A stretch of DNA of 64,000 bases from Rhodobacterales bacterium 32-67-9 (lineage in GTDB: Bacteria > Pseudomonadota > Alphaproteobacteria > Rhodobacterales > Rhodobacteraceae): contig NCEA01000009.1 of the NCBI GenBank assembly GCA_002280515.1, positions 42,419 through 106,418 on the forward strand, in the 5' to 3' direction. Under the pieces are notes generated by a model that worked only from the letters and a program-made list of their open reading frames with translations, had not been told where the DNA came from and made no database searches. Shown piece after piece: positions 26,740-34,226 of this stretch. The translations under genes were made by a program, and so were the position numbers. The first letter of the stretch is position 1. Each line of letters begins with the position of its first letter.

Positions 26740-27183
26740 ATGCCCAGCACCATCCGCCTGCACCGCGTTCTTGCGACGACGACGGAAAAGCTCTACCGCG
26801 CCTTTCTCGAAGCCGACGCCTTGGCCAAATGGCTACCACCCGACGGTTTCACCTGCACCGTTCATGAGTTCGATTCTGGTGTCGGCGGACGTTTCCGTAT
26901 GAGCTTTCGCAACTTCACCACCGGCGGCAGTCATTCCTTCGGCGGTGAATATGTCGAACTCGTCCCGAACGCGCGCCTCGTCTACACCGACCGTTTCGAC
27001 GACCCGAACCTGCCCGGCGAAATGCGCGTCACAGTGACCCTGAAGCCGGTCTCGGTCGGGACCGAGATCGAGATCGTCCAGGCCGGCGTGCCGGACCTCA
27101 TCCCGGCCGAAGCCTGCTACATCGGCTGGCAGCAGTCCCTCACGAACCTGGCGCGACTGGTCGAGCCCGACATCCCGCAATGA
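26740..27183 (+). CDS. SRPBCC family protein (AHSA1-like)
   Basis: This is a 147-residue START-like protein. The opening RVLATTTEKLYRAFLEADAL and KWLPPDGFTCTVHEFDSGVG, then GEYVELVPNARLVYTDRF and the late GWQQSLTNLARLVE, are characteristic of the AHSA1 subgroup. These form a hydrophobic ligand cavity; the ligand is unknown. It follows the DGPF gene by 33 bases, and its stop region overlaps an in-frame ATG of the next gene's frame. It is probably part of the ECF42-linked cassette. Confidence 0.85.
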   Translation: MPSTIRLHRVLATTTEKLYRAFLEADALAKWLPPDGFTCTVHEFDSGVGGRFRMSFRNFTTGGSHSFGGEYVELVPNARLVYTDRFDDPNLPGEMRVTVTLKPVSVGTEIEIVQAGVPDLIPAEACYIGWQQSLTNLARLVEPDIPQ

Positions 27184-27236
27184 TCCGCCGGGCGACCTCG
27201 CGCCGCCCCAGCGGAACCCGAAGTGGAGACACCTTC

Positions 27237-27659
27237 ATGTTGAAAACAATCGCACTTATGACCGCGCGGCTGATCTTTGGCGGCGTATTCCTGATGGCTG
27301 CCGGCTTCAAATTCGCCGACATCTCTGCGACCGGAGCTTACATCTCCTCGGCCGGCTTCCCCTACCCGCTCGTGCTGGCCTGGCTCGCGGCCGCCTTCGA
27401 AATCGGCCTCGCAGCCGCCTTGCTCACCGGCGCCTTCTTTGCCGAGGCGGCGCTGGCGGCGGCGGCCTACGTGTTGTTCCTCGCCCTCGCGTTCCACGGG
27501 CCGGCGCGTTGGGTCTCCAACCAGGCCGAATTCGGCTTCTTCATCGACCATTTCACCTTCATCGCCGGCCTGCTCTTTGCCGCCGTCCATGGGCCGGGCG
27601 AACGGGCGGCGCTGCACTGGCGGCTGATCGGTCAACGCTCCCGGGCCACCCGTGCCTGA
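27237..27659 (+). CDS. DoxX family membrane protein
   Basis: This is a 140-residue inner-membrane protein of the DoxX superfamily with four hydrophobic helices (ARLIFGGVFLMAAGFKFADI, LAWLAAAFEIGLAAALLTGA, AALAAAAYVLFLALAFHG and a last one near FTFIAGLLFAAVHG). The GxxFxxAGxxK-type first helix is typical. ATG 27237 is chosen because GTGGAG lies eight bases upstream and the first helix then starts near the N-terminus; an in-frame ATG at 27180 overlaps the previous stop and would add 19 polar residues. The role is unknown; a redox or stress role fits the cassette. Confidence 0.8.
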   Translation: MLKTIALMTARLIFGGVFLMAAGFKFADISATGAYISSAGFPYPLVLAWLAAAFEIGLAAALLTGAFFAEAALAAAAYVLFLALAFHGPARWVSNQAEFGFFIDHFTFIAGLLFAAVHGPGERAALHWRLIGQRSRATRA

Positions 27660-27690
27660 CACATCCACCCGACAGGAAAGGACACGTTTC

Positions 27691-28113
27691 ATGGAACCGA
27701 CCATCTACCTCTTCTTCAAGGGCAATTGCCTGGAAGCGATGCAGTTCTACGCCGAAACGCTCGGCGGGAAGATCACCGGCATCTTCCGCAACGGCGACAC
27801 CCCGGACCCGGAAAGCCGGATGCCCGGCGGTGACGACCTCGTCATGAACATGAACATGACGCTTGGCTCCGCCAATATCATGGCCTCCGATTCACCGGGG
27901 GAGTGGTACAGCAAGCCGCAGGGTTTCTATGTCTCTCTGGCGCCGGCATCGGTCGGGGAATTCGACCGCCTCTACGCGGCCCTCGCCAAAGGTGCGCAAA
28001 ACGTCCCGATGGAACCCGGCGAGACGTTCTGGGCCGAGCGCTTCGCTATGTTCACCGACCGGTTCGGTACACCGTGGATGCTGAACTTTCCCGGGAAGAA
28101 GGCAGCCGCCTGA
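27691..28113 (+). CDS. VOC family protein (PhnB-like glyoxalase fold)
   Basis: This is a 140-residue PhnB-type member of the vicinal oxygen chelate superfamily. Family segments are YLFFKGNCLEAMQFYAETLG, the Met-rich LVMNMNMTLGSANIMASD, and ERFAMFTDRFGTPWMLNFPG at the C-terminus. The ATG at 27691 has AAAGGA upstream; an earlier in-frame ATG at 27652 would add 13 polar residues. Metal and substrate are unknown. A second VOC gene follows after 39 bases. Confidence 0.85.
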   Translation: MEPTIYLFFKGNCLEAMQFYAETLGGKITGIFRNGDTPDPESRMPGGDDLVMNMNMTLGSANIMASDSPGEWYSKPQGFYVSLAPASVGEFDRLYAALAKGAQNVPMEPGETFWAERFAMFTDRFGTPWMLNFPGKKAAA

Positions 28114-28152
28114 CCCGACGCGCCACAGCCCTACGACATGAAAGGATACGAC

Positions 28153-28635
28153 ATGACCGTCGCCAGGAACACGATCTGCCTCTGGTTCGACAAGGACGCC
28201 GAGGCCGCCGCCCGCTTTTATGCCGCGACCTTCCCCGACAGCTCCGTCGACGGCGTTCACCACGCGCCAAGCGACTATCCGTCCGGCAAGAAGGGGGACG
28301 TGCTGACGGTTCAGTTTACGGTCTGCGGCATCCCCTGCCTGGGGCTGAACGGTGGCCCCGCCTTTCCGCAGAGCGAGGCCTTCTCGTTCCAGATCGCTAC
28401 CGAGGATCAGGAAGAGACCGACCGCTACTGGAACGCCATCGTCGGCAACGGTGGTGCAGAAAGCGCCTGTGGCTGGTGCAAGGACCGTTGGGGCCTCTCG
28501 TGGCAGATCACACCGCGCACCCTGACCGAGGCGATGGCCGCAGGTGGGGCCGAGGCAAAGCGGGCTTTCGACGCGATGATGGAGATGGGCAAGATCGACG
28601 TCGCTGCGATCGACGCCGCGCGCCGGGGCGAATGA
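28153..28635 (+). CDS. VOC family protein (3-demethylubiquinone-methyltransferase-like glyoxalase fold)
   Basis: This is a 160-residue VOC protein of the type often annotated as 3-demethylubiquinone-9 3-methyltransferase. It has no SAM site and the fold is glyoxalase-like. Family segments are ICLWFDKDAEAAARFYAATF, VQFTVCGIPCLGLNGGP, and ESACGWCKDRWGLSWQITPR. ATG 28153 has AAAGGA at good spacing; an ATG five codons earlier is less likely. It is the last gene of the ECF42-linked run and is followed by a strong inverted repeat before the convergent ATPase gene. Confidence 0.85.
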   Translation: MTVARNTICLWFDKDAEAAARFYAATFPDSSVDGVHHAPSDYPSGKKGDVLTVQFTVCGIPCLGLNGGPAFPQSEAFSFQIATEDQEETDRYWNAIVGNGGAESACGWCKDRWGLSWQITPRTLTEAMAAGGAEAKRAFDAMMEMGKIDVAAIDAARRGE

Positions 28636-28638
28636 CCG

Positions 28639-28670
28639 GACGCCCGGCGACCCGCCGGTCACCGGGCGTC
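28639..28670. terminator. Inverted repeat between convergent VOC and ATPase genes
   Basis: GACGCCCGG (28639-28647) pairs with CCGGGCGTC (28662-28670). An alternative stem TGACCGG (28633-28639) with CCGGTCA (28655-28661) uses part of the same sequence, so two exclusive folds exist. The repeat covers both stop regions and may end transcription from both sides. There is no T-run. Confidence 0.45.
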
Positions 28671-30522
28671 AACGGATCGCCGGGCGGATCCGCAGGGCGC
28701 GGAGCGCGTTGAGGATCACGGCGACGTCGATGACCTCCTGAACCACCGCGCCCTGAACTGGCGTCAGGTGGCCGAAGGCCGCCGCGACCATCCCAGCGAC
28801 AGATAGCCCGATCCCGGCCACGACGCTTTCGACCGCGATGCGGCGGGCGCGCCGCGCGATCTCGATCCCCGATCCGAGCCGGTCGATCCGGTCGACAAGC
28901 AGCACGACGTCGGCGGCCTCGGCGCTCGCCGCAGCGCCGCGTGCGCCCATCGCCACGCCGACATCGGCGGCGGCGAGCGCCGGGGCGTCGTTCACCCCGT
29001 CGCCGACCATCATCACCGGACCGTTCTTGCGCTCGGTCAGGACCAGCAGCACCTTCTGATCCGGCGTCAGCCCGGCACGAAGCCCATCGAGGCCAAGGCC
29101 CTCGGTGACGCGCTCGGCCACCTCGCGCCGGTCGCCGGTGGCGAGGAGGATGCGCCCGACCCCCTGCCGCCGCAACCCGGCGAGCATGACGCCCGCGCCC
29201 TCCCGCAAGGGATCGGACATCACCAGATGCCCCGCGATTTGGCCGTCGACCGCCACCGCGACCAGAACCGATCCGGCGGCAAGGGCCGGGTGACCGCCGG
29301 ACACATCCCCGATGCGGCCGGCCACGAAACTGTCGCCGCCGACCACAACCTCGTGGCCCATGACACGGCCGAGGACGCCCTCGCCGGGGACCTCCGTCAC
29401 CCCGGACGGCACCGGCAGGTCGAGGCCCCGCGCCTGCGCGGCAGCGACGATCGCCTGGGCGACGGGATGTTTCGACGCCTGATCGAGCGCCGCGGCGAGG
29501 CGCAGGATGTCGCCCTCGCCCATGCCGCCGCGACTGTCGATCGACACGATCTGCGGGCGCCCGTCCGTCAGCGTGCCGGTCTTGTCGAGGATCAGCGTGC
29601 GAATACGCGCCATCGTCTCCAGCGGCCCCGCGCCCTTGATCAGCACGCCGAAATGCGCGGCGCGCGACAGGCCGGCGACCAGCGCCACCGGCACGGCGAG
29701 GATCAGCGGGCAGGGCGTGGCCACCACCAGCACCGCGACGGCCCGGATCGGGTCGCCGGTGGCCGTCCATGCGGCGCCGGCAATGGCGAGCGTGACGGCG
29801 AGGAAGCCGAGCGACCAGCGGTCTGCCAGCCGCGACATCGGTGCTTTCGACCGCTGCGCCACCTCAACCAGCCGGACGATTCCTGCATAGGTGCTTTCCT
29901 CGGCGCGGCGCGTCGCGGCAAGGTCGAAGGCCTCGCCCGCGTTGGTCGAGCCGCTCATCGCCTCGGCCCCCAGCGCAAGACGCACCGGCAGCGCCTCGCC
30001 GGTCAGCGCCGAGGTATCGACGAAGGCCGTATCGGAGGCCACGGTGCCGTCCACCGGCACCACATCGCCCTGCCGGACCAGAAGCCGGTCGCCCGGCATC
30101 ACCGCGTCGAGCGCGATCTCCTCCAGCCCGCCGTTCCTGTGGCGTGTCGCGGTCCGGGGCACGCGGGACAGAAGGTCGTGCATCTCGCGCCGCGCGCGGC
30201 CCTCGGCGAAACTCTCAAGGAACGTGCCGCCGGAATACATCACCGCGACGACCGCCGCCGCCAGCGTCTCGCCGAAGACGAGCGCGGCGGTCATCGAGAG
30301 CGCCGCCACGATGTCGAGCCCGACCTCGCCGCGCCTGAGGCTCCGCAGGATTTCCACCACAAGCGCGGCCAGCGCAGGTGCGACCCCGGCGATCCAGACA
30401 GCGTCGGCGAGCTCGCCCTTGCCGGCGGCAAGTAGCGCAAGCCCCGCGATCAGGCCCGCCGCCGCCAGCAGGAGGATCGCGGTCTTGAAGCGGTCACCAC
30501 TGGCGCGTTCCATCCGGCTCAA
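28669..30522 (-). CDS. Heavy-metal P1B-type ATPase with TPC membrane motif
   Basis: This is a 617-residue metal-transporting P-type ATPase. It has the phosphatase loop SALTGEALP (about 171), the phosphorylation site D313 in DKTGTLTDGRP, the SKHPVAQA nucleotide-domain HP motif, and MVGDGVNDAPALAAADVG. The transmembrane metal motif is T269-P-C-P (ATPCPLILAVP) rather than the CPC of copper and zinc pumps, and there is no N-terminal HMA domain. The metal therefore cannot be assigned; Ni, Fe, Mn or Zn are all possible. It is a single gene, convergent with the VOC gene, with no metal-sensor gene beside it. Confidence 0.88.
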   Translation of the reverse strand: MSRMERASGDRFKTAILLLAAAGLIAGLALLAAGKGELADAVWIAGVAPALAALVVEILRSLRRGEVGLDIVAALSMTAALVFGETLAAAVVAVMYSGGTFLESFAEGRARREMHDLLSRVPRTATRHRNGGLEEIALDAVMPGDRLLVRQGDVVPVDGTVASDTAFVDTSALTGEALPVRLALGAEAMSGSTNAGEAFDLAATRRAEESTYAGIVRLVEVAQRSKAPMSRLADRWSLGFLAVTLAIAGAAWTATGDPIRAVAVLVVATPCPLILAVPVALVAGLSRAAHFGVLIKGAGPLETMARIRTLILDKTGTLTDGRPQIVSIDSRGGMGEGDILRLAAALDQASKHPVAQAIVAAAQARGLDLPVPSGVTEVPGEGVLGRVMGHEVVVGGDSFVAGRIGDVSGGHPALAAGSVLVAVAVDGQIAGHLVMSDPLREGAGVMLAGLRRQGVGRILLATGDRREVAERVTEGLGLDGLRAGLTPDQKVLLVLTERKNGPVMMVGDGVNDAPALAAADVGVAMGARGAAASAEAADVVLLVDRIDRLGSGIEIARRARRIAVESVVAGIGLSVAGMVAAAFGHLTPVQGAVVQEVIDVAVILNALRALRIRPAIR

Positions 30523-30679
30523 CTCCGCTCAGCCCGGGCGATCGGTGTCCAGCCCTCGGAACAAAGTCGCCCGACGGTCGCGCCCCTTGGATCATCATCG
30601 CCCGGCAGGAACCGGGCGTCGAGGCTCATAGCGTCGCATCCCGACGCGACCACGGCCCGTCGGTATGTTGGCAGCGGGT

Positions 30680-31651
30680 TCAGGCGACGCGGTCGCGCGG
30701 TTCGCGGCCGTCGAAAAAATCGACGAGGTTGTCCATCACCCTGAACCCCATCGCCTCGCGCGTCTCGCGCGTCGCGGACCCCAGATGCGGTAGCATGACG
30801 AGGTTCGGCGCGGCCATCAGCGAAGCCGGTATCCGTGGCTCGTTCTCGAAAACGTCAAGCCCGGCCCCGCCGATCCGGCCCTGCACCAGCGCGTCGGCCA
30901 GCGCGGCTTCGTCCACGACCTCGCCCCGCGCGGTGTTGATCAGGAAGGCGCCAGGCTTCATCAGGCCCAACCGCCACGCGTCGATCAGGTGCCGGTTCGC
31001 GGCGCCGCCCGGGCAGTGAAGCGAGACGCAGTCGGAAATCGCCAGCAGGTCGTCGATCGCGTCCACCTGCCGCGCGCCGGTCTCTGCCAGCACCCCGGGC
31101 GCCACCGCCGACCGGTTCTGGACGAGGATCCTCATGCCGAAGCCATGGTGCGCGCGCTTGGCAACCGCCTGCCCGATCCGGCCGAACCCGATGATGCCGA
31201 GTGTCGCGCCGGAGACCTTGGTGCCAACCAGATGGGTCGGCCGCCAGCCGGTCCAGCGCCCTTCGCGCAGTTCGCGTTCGCCTTCGCCGGCCCGCCGAGC
31301 CACCATCAGCATCAGCGTCAGCGCCAGATCGGCAGTGCAATCGCTGAGCACGTCGGGCGTATTGGTGACCGCGATACCCCGCGCCTTCGCCGCCGAAATG
31401 TCGATGTGGCTGAAGCCAACCCCGTAGTTCGCGAGAATCCTGGTGCGGATATCCGGCCCCTCGAACACCTCGGGGCCAAGCCTGTCGGTCACCGTCGGCA
31501 GGATTGCGTCGAAGGTGCGAAGCGCGTCGCGCAAGGCATCGGGGCCAAGCGGGGTGTCGGCGTCGTTGCGGGTCACGTCGAAGGCGGCGGCAAGCCTTGC
31601 CTCCACTGCCTCCGGCCAGCGCCGCGTGATCAGGATCTTCGGTCGCGTCAT
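30680..31651 (-). CDS. D-2-hydroxyacid dehydrogenase (glyoxylate/hydroxypyruvate reductase type)
   Basis: This is a 323-residue NAD(P)-dependent D-2-hydroxyacid dehydrogenase. The Rossmann motif GIIGFGRIGQAVAKR (about 150), INTARGEVVDEAALADAL with its catalytic-site Arg, the Glu in FENEPRIP and the catalytic His in MLPHLGSATRETREAM are all present. GhrB-like glyoxylate or 2-ketogluconate reductase is the best guess; formate and phosphoglycerate dehydrogenases are less similar in length. It lies 22 bases downstream of the chorismate mutase gene on the same strand and may share its transcript. Confidence 0.86.
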   Translation of the reverse strand: MTRPKILITRRWPEAVEARLAAAFDVTRNDADTPLGPDALRDALRTFDAILPTVTDRLGPEVFEGPDIRTRILANYGVGFSHIDISAAKARGIAVTNTPDVLSDCTADLALTLMLMVARRAGEGERELREGRWTGWRPTHLVGTKVSGATLGIIGFGRIGQAVAKRAHHGFGMRILVQNRSAVAPGVLAETGARQVDAIDDLLAISDCVSLHCPGGAANRHLIDAWRLGLMKPGAFLINTARGEVVDEAALADALVQGRIGGAGLDVFENEPRIPASLMAAPNLVMLPHLGSATRETREAMGFRVMDNLVDFFDGREPRDRVA

Positions 31652-31673
31652 GCCATCCTCCCCCTCGCCCCGG

Positions 31674-31967
31674 TCAGCCGCGGCCGATCACCGCTTCCTC
31701 GCGGGCGATCGACCAGTCGATGAGCCGACGCCAGAGCGCGTCCGCCAGCGCCGGGTCCAGCCCTTCGGCCATCGCCCGCGCGCACACCTTCGCCACGACC
31801 TCTTCGACCCGCTCGTCGATCCGCGCCGGAAGGCCGAGCGCCGGCTTCAATTCCGCCGCCCGGTCGATATACCCCGCCCGATCGACCAGAAGTGCCACGA
31901 TCTGGCCGTCGATCCGGTCGATCTCGGCCCTCACATCGGCCATCGTCCTGCATTGCTCCGGGTTCAT
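31674..31967 (-). CDS. Chorismate mutase (AroQ type)
   Basis: Chorismate mutase turns chorismate into prephenate, the branch to phenylalanine and tyrosine. The 97-residue all-helical single-domain form is seen: VRAEIDRIDGQIVALLVDRA with the family Arg, RIDERVEEVV, and the final WRRLIDWSIARE. ATG 31967 is chosen because GGAGAG lies five bases upstream; an ATG four codons earlier at 31979 is less well placed. The free-standing pheA in this window supplies the next step. A salicylate-type isochorismate lyase (PchB) is related but less likely without partner genes. Confidence 0.85.
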   Translation of the reverse strand: MNPEQCRTMADVRAEIDRIDGQIVALLVDRAGYIDRAAELKPALGLPARIDERVEEVVAKVCARAMAEGLDPALADALWRRLIDWSIAREEAVIGRG

Positions 31968-32060
31968 CGGTCTCTCCATCGGCAGTCCGCCCGCGTCATA
32001 ACGCCAGCGGCCCGCATGGGCAACGCGGCCGGCGCGGCCAAGACACCGCCACTCACCCGT

Positions 32061-32939
32061 TCAGACCCATTTGGCCAGGGGCGGCAGGCTCATCAGCACC
32101 GCATTGGCGTCATGCCCGGTCTCGAGCCCGAACTTCGTGCCGCGGTCGTAGACGAGGTTGTATTCCGCATAGAGCCCGCGATGGATGAGTTGCACATCGC
32201 GGTCCGCATCGCTCCAGCCCGTGCCCATCCGCCGTTCGGCCAGCGGCAGGAAGGCCGGCAGGAAGGCACGGCCCACCGCCTGGGTGAAGGCGAAATCCGC
32301 CTCTTGGTCGCCGGTATTGAGGTCGTCGTAGAAAATCCCCCCGACGCCACGCGCCCGTCCCCGGTGCGGAACGAAGAAATACTCGTCCGCCCAGGACTTG
32401 AAGCGCGGATAATAGCCCGGATCGTGGGCATCGCAGGCCGCTGCCAGCGTGGTATGGAAATGCAGCGTATCCTCGGGATATTCGATGCAGGGGTTGAGGT
32501 CGGCGCCACCACCGAACCACCAGGCATGAGGGGTCCAGAACATCCGCGTGTTCATGTGGACAGCCGGCGCATGCGGGTTCTGCATATGGGCGACTAGGCT
32601 GATCCCGCTTGCCCAGAAGCGCGGATCGGCCTCCATCCCCGGGACACCGCGCGCGGCCATCGCAGCTTGCGCCCGCGCCCCAAGCTGGCCGTGCACGGTC
32701 GAGACGTTGACGCCGACCTTCTCGAAGACGCGGCCGCCGCGCATCACGCTCATCAGGCCGCCGCCGGCATCGCCGCTGCCGTCCCCGGTCCGCCGCGTCT
32801 CGGTCACCTCGAAGCGACCGGGGGCCGCGGTTCCGGCCCTTCGATCCTCCAGCGCCTCGAACGCCGCCACGATCTCGTCCCGCAAGCTGCGAAACCAGGC
32901 CGAGGCCCGCGCCTTGTCCGCTTCCATGTCGTCGCTCAT
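32061..32939 (-). CDS. hemF: Oxygen-dependent coproporphyrinogen III oxidase HemF
   Basis: HemF performs the aerobic oxidative decarboxylation of coproporphyrinogen III to protoporphyrinogen IX. The 292-residue protein has the signature FWTPHAWWFGGGADLNPCIE with FHTTLAAACDAHDPGYYPRF, then YFFVPHRGRARGVGGIFYDD and the late IHRGLYAEYNLVYDRGTKFG. Start ATG 32939 gives the family N-terminus; the frame is open upstream to 33023 but without family features. HemN at 52.7 kb serves the same step without oxygen, so both oxygen regimes are covered in this window. Confidence 0.95.
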   Translation of the reverse strand: MSDDMEADKARASAWFRSLRDEIVAAFEALEDRRAGTAAPGRFEVTETRRTGDGSGDAGGGLMSVMRGGRVFEKVGVNVSTVHGQLGARAQAAMAARGVPGMEADPRFWASGISLVAHMQNPHAPAVHMNTRMFWTPHAWWFGGGADLNPCIEYPEDTLHFHTTLAAACDAHDPGYYPRFKSWADEYFFVPHRGRARGVGGIFYDDLNTGDQEADFAFTQAVGRAFLPAFLPLAERRMGTGWSDADRDVQLIHRGLYAEYNLVYDRGTKFGLETGHDANAVLMSLPPLAKWV

Positions 32940-33090
32940 GCCACCTACCCCGGTCTCGTCGCACTCCTGCCCTAGCAGCTTAGACACCGCCCTTCCAGAA
33001 TGACAAATCCGCGCGGGGGGCACGCGAGGGTCTGGCGGCCGGACACCGGACGGTTAGACTGGTCCGGTCACCATTGCCGCGAGTCGTCCC

Positions 33091-33450
33091 ATGTTCCTCC
33101 GTCCCATCCTGCCCGCGCTCGCGCTTGCTGCCCTCGCGGCCTGCGCCGATCCCGCCAGCCGCTGCGGCGGTCCCGAGACACGAGAGTTGAAGACCATCGA
33201 CAAGCTCATCGCCGAGACCCGCGCCAATCTCGACCGCGGCTATACGCGGGTGCGCGAGGACAGCGGGGCGTCGGTCAACTTCTGCCTCGGCAGCCACAAC
33301 TCGAATGTCGGGCTCAGCTTCTGCACCGATCCGGGCAGCCGGACCCGGACCGCCCCCCTCGACACCGCCGCCGAGACTCGCAAGCTCGAATCGCTGCTGG
33401 CCCGGCGCGACGCGCTGACCGCCCGCATCGCCGCCTGTGCCCGGCCCTGA
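33091..33450 (+). CDS. Small lipoprotein, first of three tandem paralogues
   Basis: This is a 119-residue predicted lipoprotein: signal MFLRPILPALALAALAAC with a lipobox LAAC at residues 15-18. The mature part has a KTIDKLIAETRANLDRGYTR helix shared with the two following genes, and further Cys residues in NFCLGSHN and LSFCTD, possibly forming disulfides in the periplasm. The C-terminal helix TRKLESLLARRDALTARIAA is also shared. It diverges from the sister genes in its middle part. The function is unknown. Confidence 0.7.
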   Translation: MFLRPILPALALAALAACADPASRCGGPETRELKTIDKLIAETRANLDRGYTRVREDSGASVNFCLGSHNSNVGLSFCTDPGSRTRTAPLDTAAETRKLESLLARRDALTARIAACARP

Positions 33451-33462
33451 CCGCGATACCCC

Positions 33463-33846
33463 GTGATGCACCTTCGCCCCGCCCTTTTCGTCCTTCTCCT
33501 TCTCGCGGCCTGCGGCACTCCGCAGGAACAGTGCATCCGTACCGCGACGCGCGAGATTGCGACCCTCGACCGGCTGATCGCCGAGACCGAGACCAACCTC
33601 GCGCGCGGTTATGCCCTTGAGGAACGCGAGGTCGTGCGCCGCGAATGGTCGCGCTGCGACGACTGGGTGCCGGGTACGCCGCGCCGGATGTGCTTCGAGC
33701 CGGTCTGGCACACGGTGAAGCGCCCGGTCGCCATCGACCCGGCGGCCGAAGAGCGCAAGCTCGGCGGGCTGGAGGCGCGGCGCAAGGCGCTCGGCCTTCA
33801 GGCCGCCTCCGCCATAGCGGCCTGCCGGGCGCAGTACCCGGAATGA
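33463..33846 (+). CDS. Small lipoprotein, second of three tandem paralogues
   Basis: This is a 127-residue predicted lipoprotein with signal MMHLRPALFVLLLLAACG (lipobox LAAC). It has the same plan as its neighbours: LDRLIAETETNLARGYALEE near the N-terminus, two Cys in the middle (WSRCDDW and RMCFEP), then VKRPVAIDPAAEERKLGGLE and a final Cys in AACRAQYP. It is closest to the third copy, sharing the RPVAIDPA block. It starts 12 bases after the first copy, and its stop overlaps the start of the third (ATGA), so the set is an operon. The function is unknown. Confidence 0.7.
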   Translation: MMHLRPALFVLLLLAACGTPQEQCIRTATREIATLDRLIAETETNLARGYALEEREVVRREWSRCDDWVPGTPRRMCFEPVWHTVKRPVAIDPAAEERKLGGLEARRKALGLQAASAIAACRAQYPE

Positions 33847-34226
33847 ATCGCGGCATCCTTCTGCTGTTCGCGCCGGTCCTTTTTGGTGCCTGTGCATCGG
33901 TTTCGCGCGACCAGTGCCTGCGCGCGGCGGTGGAGGACATCCGAACCCTCGACCGGCTCATTGCGGAGACCGAGGCCGGCCGCGCGCGTGGCTACGGGAT
34001 CGTCCGTCTGGACATGCCGGTTCTCGAACGCCGGCACTGCACCGGTAGCAGCGGCGCCGCGACCTGCCTTGAGACCGACATCGTTACCGTCGAGCGCCCT
34101 GTCGCCATCGACCCGGCCAGCGAAGACCGCAAGCTTGCCGGGATGCGGGCAAAGCGCGAGGCGCTGATCCCGCGCGCGATGATGCAGATCGCCGACTGCC
34201 GGCGGCGCTACCCCGAGGCTCAGTAG
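33843..34226 (+). CDS. Small lipoprotein, third of three tandem paralogues
   Basis: This is a 127-residue predicted lipoprotein with signal MNRGILLLFAPVLFGAC (lipobox FGAC). It repeats the layout of the second copy: LDRLIAETEAGRARGYGIVR, Cys in RRHCTGSS and ATCLETD, VERPVAIDPASEDRKLAGMR, and a final Cys in IADCRRRYP. The start ATG overlaps the previous stop; an open frame extending upstream to 33645 is not coding. Its last seven bases overlap the end of the convergent SDR gene. The function is unknown. Confidence 0.7.
   Translation: MNRGILLLFAPVLFGACASVSRDQCLRAAVEDIRTLDRLIAETEAGRARGYGIVRLDMPVLERRHCTGSSGAATCLETDIVTVERPVAIDPASEDRKLAGMRAKREALIPRAMMQIADCRRRYPEAQ

Noticed and set aside
33091-34226. 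Triplicated lipoproteins as an assembly duplication
   Set aside because: The copies differ strongly in sequence and length, so they are real paralogues.
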